Assembly (NCBI RefSeq): GCF_900102965.1
Contig: NZ_FNGM01000011.1
Location: 47,265 to 111,264 of the forward strand
DNA length: 64,000 nucleotides
Origin: Paenibacillus jilunlii
GTDB taxonomy: Bacteria > Bacillota > Bacilli > Paenibacillales > Paenibacillaceae
Direction of reading: 5' to 3'
Shown here: positions 1-6,522 of the stretch, in pieces
Layout of the letters: each line of letters begins with the position of its first letter
Position numbering within the stretch: position 1 is the stretch's first letter
Translations under genes and position numbers: made by a program
Notes under the pieces: generated by a model
Told to the model about the DNA's origin: nothing
The model's input: only the letters and a program-made list of their open reading frames with translations
Databases searched by the model: none

Positions 1-3
1 GCG

Positions 4-85
4 CCTTATTCAAAGGTATTTCTACCTTTGATTTTGCCATTGCCAGCCTCTGGGCCTTATTAAAAGGTATTTCTACCTTTGATTA
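4..85. repeat. Two direct copies of a ~30-bp hairpin repeat
   Basis: Positions 4-33 and 55-85 are near-identical. Each contains the perfect inverted repeat CAAAGGTA-tttc-TACCTTTG or its one-base variant. They lie just downstream of the precorrin-2 dehydrogenase gene, in front of whatever follows to the left of the window. No coding potential is seen in 1-251. Confidence 0.6.
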
Positions 86-251
86 ATCTGTTCCAGCTAA
101 ATCAGTTGTCTACTTCCACCTCAAAGCTGTCAGTAGCGTCGGCATTAATCCTTATCCTTTCAAGTAGCCGGCAGTTCCGACTTCTATCCTTATCCCTCAA
201 GTTTCTACCCAGCAGTTCCAGCTTCTATCCCAGGTTACGGGCATCCCCTAT

Positions 252-899
252 CTACACTTCAAGGTTGCGGGTAATCCAGTTATCGATGTCGTCCGCGCTC
301 CACTCTATAAAGGTGCCCTGTCGCATCTCATTCAACACATCGAGATTTCCGACTCTGCGCAGAAGCCTTCTGCGCAGCTCCGGCGGCAACTCCCTGCGCT
401 TGATCTCTGTGCGCAGGTCGTGCAGCCAGTCCAGATAGGGCTCGTATTCCTCGCCCAATATCTCTGCCAGCTGCTCCGTAATCCTCGCAGCTGCCGACGG
501 TCCCGCGCCTGAGGTGGACACGGCGACCGTCAGCCGCCCCCGGCGGAGCACGCCAGGGGTAATGAAGCTGCCAGCCTCAGACCGGCTGGCCACATTCACC
601 GGAAGGCCCAGGCTGCGCGCCTCCTGGGCCACCGCTTCATTCACCGCCGCCTCATTGCTGGCGGCGTAGACCAGGAATGCCCCCCGTATGTCTCCGGGGG
701 CATAGCGGCGGCTGATCCAGTTCAGCCGCCCCGCTTCAGCCAGTGCGGCTAACGCTTCTGTCAGCGAAGGGCTGACCAGAACCACCGCCGCTCCGGCTTC
801 CACAAGCGCGCCCACCTTGCGCTCCGCGACAGCGCCGCCGCCAATGACTACCACACGCTGGTCCTGCAGATCCAGCATAATAGGCAAATACTTCACCAT
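252..899 (-). CDS. Precorrin-2 dehydrogenase (SirC/Met8-like, siroheme synthesis)
   Basis: A 215-residue protein with an N-terminal Rossmann dinucleotide site (GGGAVAERK near residue 21) and the family signature STSGAGPSAA near residue 130. The family oxidises precorrin-2 to sirohydrochlorin with NAD, and some members also insert iron. In bifunctional members the segment after VNV carries a catalytic Asp (VNVVDD-like). Here it reads VNVASRSE, so the Asp is missing, which fits a dehydrogenase-only enzyme. From memory, Bacillus megaterium SirC also has Ser there. It lies on the same strand as hemA-hemX and probably belongs to that biosynthetic block, but 1.27 kb of repeats separates it from hemX. 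Confidence 0.88.
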   Translation of the reverse strand: MVKYLPIMLDLQDQRVVVIGGGAVAERKVGALVEAGAAVVLVSPSLTEALAALAEAGRLNWISRRYAPGDIRGAFLVYAASNEAAVNEAVAQEARSLGLPVNVASRSEAGSFITPGVLRRGRLTVAVSTSGAGPSAAARITEQLAEILGEEYEPYLDWLHDLRTEIKRRELPPELRRRLLRRVGNLDVLNEMRQGTFIEWSADDIDNWITRNLEV

Positions 900-970
900 G
901 AAGCCACGCCCCTACTCCTCATTGACATCTGCTGTCCGGGAAGCATTAGTGTCCGGTAACCTCACAGCAT

Positions 971-1205
971 TCTCGCTTCACCATTCCAGCCGGAATCACC
1001 GTCAATTCCATCTCACGCTTACATCATTCTCGCTTCACCATTCCAGCCGGAATCACCGTCAAATCCATCTCACTCTTACATCATTCTCGCTTCACCATTC
1101 CAGGCGGGATCACCGTCAACTCCATCTCAATCTTACAGCATTCTCGCTTCACGATTCCAGCCGATTAGTGTCCGGGATCACCTTCAATTCCGTTTCAGCA
1201 TCACA
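971..1205. repeat. 57-bp tandem repeat, four copies
   Basis: The marker tctcgcttca recurs at 971, 1028, 1085 and, with the last base unchanged, 1142, an exact 57-bp period. The first three units differ by a few substitutions. The fourth is more diverged and carries a short insertion. The period is a multiple of three, so a frame stays open through it on the plus strand. There is no start context or gene-like composition, so I treat it as non-coding. Confidence 0.9.
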
Positions 1206-1591
1206 GCAATCTGATGGTCCACTCCAGCGAGTGTAACGTAAACACAACCTCAATTTTACTACTGTTATAACCGAAGAGAACCCCTCAACCTATCACTCTT
1301 TCTTATACTTAATTTCTCCAGGGGATTAACTTCATCTGATACTTACCCCAGCCCAATACTTTCCTATTTATTACTTACCCTAATGCAACACTCACTTTCT
1401 CCACACACTTATCTTCCCGTTAACCAGTCAGCGAAGCCTGACCGGAAACTTGAGGAATCAGTCTCACACATCATACCAGAATATGACAACAGCATCTTAT
1501 AGAACTGCTCATTCGGATTCTCGTACAGCTTTTCATACAGCAACTTCTACCGCTTAAATAAATCAGTGAAGAATGGAGTCACTGTTAGTGA

Positions 1592-1862
1592 AAAAAGTAC
1601 TTCCAATCGAACTCATTCAGTTTATGGATATCCTATGTGGGAAAAAGTATCTCTAATCGAACTCATTCGGCTTGTGGGATATCCTAGTGGGAAAAAGTAT
1701 CTCCAATCGAACTCTTTCGGCTTATGGGATATCCTATGTGGGAAAAAGTATCACTAATCGGACTCATTCGGCTTGTGGGATATCCTATGTTGGAAAAAGT
1801 ATCTCCAATCGGACTCTTTCGGCTTATGGGATATCCTATGTGGGAAAAAGTACCACTATACC
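1592..1862. repeat. 50-51-bp tandem repeat, five copies
   Basis: The marker aatcg recurs at 1605, 1655, 1705, 1756 and 1807. Each unit reads roughly gtgggaaaaagtatc, ctaatcgaactcattc, ggcttatgggatatcc. The core (gtggAAAAAgt..ct.aat..ctcatt) resembles single elements at 1940-1972 (inverted) and 30130-30215, so the array seems to be an expanded member of a dispersed repeat family. Confidence 0.88.
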
Positions 1863-1939
1863 GGCTGAAAGCTAGCATATGGGATGAATATGCATGAATT
1901 AGGTGTAGAAAATCCAACTAAAACCTTCTGTATCCCGGA

Positions 1940-1972
1940 TTTGAGCGAATTAGTTTTACTTTTTCCACTTCG
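1940..1972. repeat. Solitary member of the dispersed GGAAAAAG-type repeat
   Basis: This segment contains gagcgaattagtt followed by actttttccactt. That is the inverted form of the element aagtggaaaaagggtaact / aattcagctc at 30182-30210. It is one of several intergenic copies in this window. Confidence 0.5.
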
Positions 1973-2171
1973 TTTCAGTTCCTAATGAGCTTTATTGCGT
2001 TCCCAAGCGCCCCCAAGCATTCCCAAGGGTTCCCAAGCTTTTAAGCTCTCCAGTTCAACTCATTTAGCTTCATTAATTACATTTAAAACCGCTCCTTATA
2101 CTCCACCACACTCACTCTCATGCCGCCTTACACTAGCAACGTCCAGCACCATACCCTGACCAATTCCCCTA

Positions 2172-3002
2172 TCACCCCCAGCCATGAAACTCGGACCAGG
2201 AGTTCAGCAGGAAGTTCAGGATAATAAAACCATAGCCGGCAATGGCCCAGCGGGCCATAGAGGTAGCGCTGCGGCGGGCGGAGCGCTTGAGGAGGATATA
2301 GGCAATGTAGACCGCAAGCCCCATCAGCGTGGTCAATACCTTGGTATCCTGGAACAGCGGCGTGCGCCCTTCAGCGACAATGGACATTCCGGCCAGCAGC
2401 AGTGAAGCCAGCAGCAGCGGAACCCCAGCCAATATTGCGGTATACGAGTATTTGTCCATCGTCTCCAGGCTGGGCAGGCGGCGGATGCGGTCATCCCATT
2501 TTTTGTGCTTCAGCCGGGTATGCAGGAACAGATACATTATCGCAAACACCGTCCCCAGTGTCAGTGCGGCAAAGCTCAGGTTGGCCAAAATAATATGCAT
2601 CGCCAGCCATCCGTGCACCGCACTCCAGCTCTGCAGGGTATGATCTTCGGCGGTCAGCCAGACCCGGTTCAGCAGGAAGACGCTGAAGCCGGCCATGCTG
2701 AGCAGCAGAATCGTAAATTCTCCCCCGCGGGTATAGGCAACCGCAAGCGAAGTCAGCACAATAATGAAGGAGAACCAGAACAGGAAGTCATACGGCGTAA
2801 AAATCGGCAAACCCTTCTCCTGGGAGAAACGCACCGCAAGCCCGGCAGCCTGCAAAATCCCCACAACAACAAGAAGCCCTGTGCCCAGCCGCTTCCCGCC
2901 CGGATTGCGCTTAAGGCAATCCGAGAAAACAAACAGCAGGCTCAGGGCATATAGCAGCAGAGCGGCATCATATATTCCGTTCAGCAGTTGCATCTTGTTC
3001 AC
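2172..3002 (-). CDS. hemX: HemX/CcsA-like membrane protein (cytochrome c assembly family)
   Basis: A 276-residue polytopic membrane protein with about eight hydrophobic segments. It has the CcsA/ResC-type core WSAVHGWLAMHIILANLSF near residues 126-144, with conserved histidines and a tryptophan-rich stretch. In Bacillus the gene after hemA is hemX, a membrane protein that affects HemA levels. The ATG overlaps the hemA stop by 4 bp (positions 2999-3002), so the two are translationally coupled. Confidence 0.85.
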   Translation of the reverse strand: MNKMQLLNGIYDAALLLYALSLLFVFSDCLKRNPGGKRLGTGLLVVVGILQAAGLAVRFSQEKGLPIFTPYDFLFWFSFIIVLTSLAVAYTRGGEFTILLLSMAGFSVFLLNRVWLTAEDHTLQSWSAVHGWLAMHIILANLSFAALTLGTVFAIMYLFLHTRLKHKKWDDRIRRLPSLETMDKYSYTAILAGVPLLLASLLLAGMSIVAEGRTPLFQDTKVLTTLMGLAVYIAYILLKRSARRSATSMARWAIAGYGFIILNFLLNSWSEFHGWG

Positions 3003-4390
3003 CCGCCCAACAGGCCTGCCGGGGCGAACACCGACTTCGGCAGTGTGAACTCACTGGCGGAGGGGCGTTCGGCTTCCTCCCGATCCGGCTTCGCGGGGCT
3101 GGTTCCGTCAGGTTCAGAGCCAAGCTGCTCCTGAAGCGCGAAGATTTGTGTAAAATACTCCAGGGCTTCATTCCCCTGCTTGCCGCTGGACAGCTCCTTG
3201 ATCACATTGATCGGATCATGCATCATCTGGTTGACAATGCTCTTCGTCAGGCGGCGGATCACCTTGCGCTGATGCTCGTCCAGCTCAGGCAGCTTGTTAA
3301 AGAGGCTATCCATCGTGTCTTCATAAATTCCGTTCGATTTGTCCTGAAGCGCACGGATGACCGGCCGGACACCAAGCGTCTTCAGCCACATCTGGAAGTC
3401 CGCCAGCTCCGCTTCGATCATGACTTCAATCTTGGCGGCTTCGCTGCGGCGCATTTCCAGGTTGGTCTCGACAATCCCTTCCAGATCATCAATGTCGTAC
3501 AGGAAGACATCCGGCACGCTTGCCGCCGCCGGATCAATGTCGCGCGGCACGGCAATATCAATCATGAACAGCGGCCGCGACGGGCGGCGTTTCATATTGT
3601 CGGCCACTTGATCTGCCGTCAGCACATAGCCGTCCGCTCCCGTTGAGCTAATCACAATATCCACCTCGTCGAGATGCTGCAGGGCGTGCTCAATGGTGCT
3701 TGGCTTGCCCGAGAACTTCTCGGCCAGCTCTACGGCCCGCGCCAGCGTACGGTTGGCGACAATCACTTCTGCTGCACCGCTGCTGTACAGATGCTTCACC
3801 GTCAGCTCGCTCATTTTGCCCGCACCGAGAATCAGCACTCTTTTGCCGGAGAACATGCCGAAAATCCGCTTGCCCAGTTCCACAGCCGCATAACTGACGG
3901 ATACGGCACTCTCGCCAATCGACGTTTCACTGTGTGCGCGTTTGCCGAGTGTGACTGCCTGCTTGAACAGCCGGTTGAACCAGGTTCCCGTCACGCCTTC
4001 CGCCTGGGCAGTCAAAAAAGCACTGCGCACCTGTCCCAGAATCTGTGTCTCACCGATCACCATCGAATCCAGGCCGCAGGTTACCCGGAACAGGTGGGCA
4101 ATCGCCTGCTCGTCTTCATATATATACATATGCTGTGCAAATACATCACTTTTCACTCCAAACCACTGCTCCATATAACTGCGGATGAAATACCCGCACA
4201 TATGCAGCCGGTCCACAACCACATAAATTTCCGTCCGGTTGCAGGTGGCAACGACAACGCCTTCCAGCACGCTTTTGGTCTGCATCAGCTGATGCAATGC
4301 CGCAGGCAGATCCTTTTCGGCAAAAGCAAACTGTTCCCTGACCTCTACAGGCGCCGTACGGTAATTCAGGCCAACCACGACAATATGCAT
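2999..4390 (-). CDS. hemA: Glutamyl-tRNA reductase
   Basis: A 463-residue enzyme catalysing the first committed step of C5-pathway tetrapyrrole synthesis, NADPH-dependent reduction of glutamyl-tRNA to glutamate-1-semialdehyde. The catalytic cysteine lies in VVATCNRTEIY (near residue 50). GETQILGQVRSAF, an NADP-binding GAGKMSELT and a C-terminal dimerisation helix region follow. The C-terminal ~40 residues are Pro/Glu/Ser-rich and look unstructured. It heads the hemA-hemX pair. A PerR-like box lies about 170 bp upstream. Confidence 0.97.
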   Translation of the reverse strand: MHIVVVGLNYRTAPVEVREQFAFAEKDLPAALHQLMQTKSVLEGVVVATCNRTEIYVVVDRLHMCGYFIRSYMEQWFGVKSDVFAQHMYIYEDEQAIAHLFRVTCGLDSMVIGETQILGQVRSAFLTAQAEGVTGTWFNRLFKQAVTLGKRAHSETSIGESAVSVSYAAVELGKRIFGMFSGKRVLILGAGKMSELTVKHLYSSGAAEVIVANRTLARAVELAEKFSGKPSTIEHALQHLDEVDIVISSTGADGYVLTADQVADNMKRRPSRPLFMIDIAVPRDIDPAAASVPDVFLYDIDDLEGIVETNLEMRRSEAAKIEVMIEAELADFQMWLKTLGVRPVIRALQDKSNGIYEDTMDSLFNKLPELDEHQRKVIRRLTKSIVNQMMHDPINVIKELSSGKQGNEALEYFTQIFALQEQLGSEPDGTSPAKPDREEAERPSASEFTLPKSVFAPAGLLGG

Positions 4391-4494
4391 CGTTTGTTCA
4401 CCATCCTAATCTCTATTCATTGGTGCAGGTACTCTTGCTGCTCACCTGTAAATTTACCGGTACCACTTTCACAAGTTCTATAAACGCTGTGTTA

Positions 4495-4526
4495 AGTATA
4501 TCACATGAAAATACGGCTTTTGACAA
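4495..4526 (-). promoter_or_regulatory. Possible hemA promoter
   Basis: On the minus strand, TTGTCA (4526-4521) is followed after 18-20 nt by GATATACT (TATACT at 4500-4495). The spacing is long and the boxes are imperfect. The position, about 100 nt upstream of the hemA start, is suitable. Confidence 0.35.
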
Positions 4527-4554
4527 AACCTTTGAACTATTTATGAAATCCAGA

Positions 4555-4569
4555 TAATAATTATTATAA
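4555..4569 (-). promoter_or_regulatory. PerR-like box upstream of hemA
   Basis: The minus strand reads TTATAATAATTATTA. It matches the palindromic PerR consensus TTATAAT-N-ATTATAA at 13 of 14 defined positions. In Bacillus subtilis the hemA operon is a known PerR target, so peroxide-responsive control of heme synthesis is expected. Binding itself is inferred. Confidence 0.6.
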
Positions 4570-4659
4570 TCAAGCGACACAGATTTGTCGTCCTTAAATA
4601 CATGGTTAGGATCGGTTATTTCAAAATTTTTTATCAGCAGTCCACATTGTGAACTCCGC

Positions 4660-5502
4660 TTACTCCAGGTGCAGCACCATACAGGTCTTATCGTCAGAAA
4701 CCTTGAGGCGCGGCACCTCCAGCAGCATCCGGTCCTCTTGTTCCTTAGCATACAATGTCCGGGCGTAGGTCTCTGCTCCCAGGCTGTCCAGTGCGGCGGT
4801 TAAGTCCGGCCAGTTAGTTTCTTCCGTGTAGAGGCCGTCGCTGAACATATACAGACGCTCCAGATTTGCCCGGTTGAACGTTCCTTTCTCCAAAAACTGC
4901 GCGAACCGCGGATCACCATTCAGCACCCCATAGCCTGCGAGCGTATTGGCAGCGGCACGGTTACCCATCAGATGGGGAGTAAGCCGTCTTCGCAGTTCTG
5001 CCGGATCGCTTACGCCTTCGGCGCGCAATTCGGCCATTTGCTCCAGCGTCTTCCGGTCCACATGCGCGAGCTGGGAATGGGTCAGCGCTCTGACCGTTCC
5101 ATCCTTGTATCTGGCCAGCAGCATACAATCCCCGGCCTGCACGTATTCAATGCTGTATTCATGGATCTGCACGACGACCAATGCCGCCGACCACAGATTG
5201 GACGCTTCCCCCGTATCTACACCTTCCGCCGCCATTTGCTGCCGCAAGGCCTGGTTGGCTTCAACTGCAATCTGCTCCAGCTTCCGGTTAGGGTTCATCC
5301 CCATGAAATGGGCTGCAGCCAGCCGCGCGGCTATATACCCTCCAGTCTGCCCCTCCGGATTCCGGTAAGCCGAAAGAGAAGTTGCTCCATCCATAACCCC
5401 ATATACAGACGCTGTATCATGGATGACCAGTGCATCCTCATTCCACTCTCCGTCACCTTGAAGCGAATACATGTCTATTTGCCTTGGCGAAACTTTTGGC
5501 AT
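4660..5502 (-). CDS. PP2C-family serine/threonine phosphatase-like protein
   Basis: A 280-residue soluble protein with the spaced acidic motifs of metal-dependent PP2C phosphatases: GDGEWNEDA near residue 16, VYGVMDGAT near 33, VQAGDCMLLA near 121, MFSDGL near 219 and a terminal DDKTCMVL. These Asp residues bind the two metals of the active site. It is a stand-alone single-domain enzyme with no sensor module visible. It lies divergent from the riboswitch operon and is not obviously linked to its neighbours. The substrate is unknown. Confidence 0.75.
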   Translation of the reverse strand: MPKVSPRQIDMYSLQGDGEWNEDALVIHDTASVYGVMDGATSLSAYRNPEGQTGGYIAARLAAAHFMGMNPNRKLEQIAVEANQALRQQMAAEGVDTGEASNLWSAALVVVQIHEYSIEYVQAGDCMLLARYKDGTVRALTHSQLAHVDRKTLEQMAELRAEGVSDPAELRRRLTPHLMGNRAAANTLAGYGVLNGDPRFAQFLEKGTFNRANLERLYMFSDGLYTEETNWPDLTAALDSLGAETYARTLYAKEQEDRMLLEVPRLKVSDDKTCMVLHLE

Positions 5503-5557
5503 CCTATTATCCTCCCCACAACACTTTTGTCATTAAACCTAACATATACCTCAAGGA

Positions 5558-5586
5558 TTGACACACACTATTGCTGATGATAGCAT
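5558..5586 (+). promoter_or_regulatory. Sigma-A-type promoter of the purine salvage operon
   Basis: A perfect TTGACA (5558-5563) is followed, 17 nt later, by TAGCAT (5581-5586). The predicted start is about 100 nt before the riboswitch aptamer. The spacing is ideal, but the -10 box is only 4 of 6. Confidence 0.5.
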
Positions 5587-5692
5587 ATAAAAAATGATAA
5601 AAGTCATTATTCCTAACACAAAAACCTAAACGAAAGCATATTGCTCCTCATCCGATGTTACTTTTCCATTCATATACCCTTCATTCCTAAAG

Positions 5693-5764
5693 CTCTTGTA
5701 TAAGCTCATTAATTTGGTTTGAGCGTTTCTACAGGCAACCGTAAATTGCCCCAGGCTACAAGAG
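5693..5764 (+). promoter_or_regulatory. Purine (guanine-type) riboswitch aptamer
   Basis: P1 is CTCTTGTA (5693-5700) with TACAAGAG (5757-5764), eight perfect pairs. P2 is GCTCA/TGAGC (5703-5707, 5720-5724) with a GG in its loop. J2/3 carries the conserved gtttctac (5725-5732). P3 is GGCAA/TTGCC (5734-5738, 5746-5750) closed by the conserved loop CCGTAAA, which can kiss the P2 loop. The base just before the P1 3' strand is C (5756), the specificity base for guanine rather than adenine. The P3-P1 junction reads ccaggc where I expect about gac, so it is longer than usual. It sits upstream of purine salvage and GMP synthesis genes. Confidence 0.85.
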
Positions 5765-5832
5765 GCACCGCAAAGCAGATGGATCTTCAAGGCCAGAGTC
5801 CGCATGATTGATGTGCGCTCTTCCGTGATGCC

Positions 5833-5872
5833 GCCCGGCTTTCAGGTGTCTCTTGTGTCCCGGGTTTTTTTG
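5833..5872 (+). terminator. Riboswitch-controlled terminator
   Basis: The stem GCCCGG (5833-5838) / CCGGGT (5860-5865) is followed by an eight-T run. The loop carries GGTGTCTCTTGT (5845-5856), which is complementary, with one wobble, to the P1 3' strand plus its extension (5758-5769). Without ligand, that pairing would form an antiterminator. With guanine bound, P1 forms and the terminator folds. The mechanism is inferred from complementarity. Confidence 0.7.
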
Positions 5873-5928
5873 TATATTCAGCCAGGCGTACGAAGTATAG
5901 CTAACCAAACTTTTAAGGAGTGAGGACC

Positions 5929-6489
5929 ATGAGCGCATCCTATGAGAGACTCAACGAATCCATCAGCAAGGCCAAGAATGTAAGAATTTATAAAAATAAG
6001 GACACCGCTTATGATTTCAAGCTCTACCCCTTCGGTGAACGGGGCACCTATATCGATCCCGCGCTGATCAGCGAAATTACAGACAGCCTGGCAGAGAGCA
6101 TCACCGCACAGTTCCCTGTTTTTGATTATATCGTATCTCCCGAGCCGGGTGGACATACCTGGGGTATGCTTGCCGCATATAAGCTGATGAAGCCGATGAA
6201 TATTCTGCGTCTCAGCACCGAACTATACGACAACTATGAAGTTAGCATTAAACGCGAGACGGCGTATAATGAGAACTATATTTATTTTGACGGTTTCACT
6301 GCCGGAGACCGGGTGCTCCTTCTGGATGATGTCATCAGCTCAGGCGCTACGATCCGCTGCATCGCTCAGCAAATGGTTCACATGGGTATCGGGCTAGTGG
6401 GTGTACAGGCGATCCTGGCCAAAGGCGAACATTACAAACAGTTGGAAACGGACATTGGCGTACCCGTACGATGCTTATCCAAAGTGTAG
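5929..6489 (+). CDS. Purine phosphoribosyltransferase
   Basis: A 186-residue type I phosphoribosyltransferase. The PRPP-binding motif VLLLDDVISSGAT lies near residues 128-140. SPEPGGHTWG near residue 67 takes the place of the usual flexible-loop side. These enzymes join a purine base to PRPP to give the nucleotide. I chose the ATG at 5929 because AAGGAG (5915-5920) precedes it by 8 nt. An in-frame GTG at 5920 overlaps that site. It is the first gene after the guanine riboswitch, so a xanthine/guanine or adenine substrate is likely. The exact base is not determined. Confidence 0.85.
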   Translation: MSASYERLNESISKAKNVRIYKNKDTAYDFKLYPFGERGTYIDPALISEITDSLAESITAQFPVFDYIVSPEPGGHTWGMLAAYKLMKPMNILRLSTELYDNYEVSIKRETAYNENYIYFDGFTAGDRVLLLDDVISSGATIRCIAQQMVHMGIGLVGVQAILAKGEHYKQLETDIGVPVRCLSKV

Positions 6490-6522
6490 CAAAAAACAAA
6501 CTTAGAGAGGGTGTGACCCCAA

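Larger units (their letters stand above)
900..2171. other. 1.27-kb non-coding gap filled with tandem repeats
   Basis: No convincing gene was found on either strand between hemX and the dehydrogenase gene. The short open frames here run through repeat units and lack ribosome binding sites. The gap holds a 57-bp array (971-1205), a 50-51-bp array (about 1592-1862) and a solitary related element at 1940-1972. Near 2005-2040 there is a run of imperfect ~10-bp units ending in cccaag. Confidence 0.7.

Noticed and set aside
817..1236. Plus-strand open frame of 139 residues
   Set aside because: It overlaps the dehydrogenase gene antisense and runs through the 57-bp array. Composition is Ser/His/Arg-rich with no ribosome binding site.
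971..1862. Possible CRISPR array
   Set aside because: The 57-bp and 50-51-bp repeats are head-to-tail with no unique spacers, and no cas genes are nearby.
1566..1917. Open frames within the 51-bp array on both strands
   Set aside because: They are read-through of tandem repeats. The near multiple-of-three period creates them by chance.
3674..4483. 269-residue open frame antisense to hemA
   Set aside because: hemA is unmistakable on the other strand. The antisense frame has no recognisable motifs.
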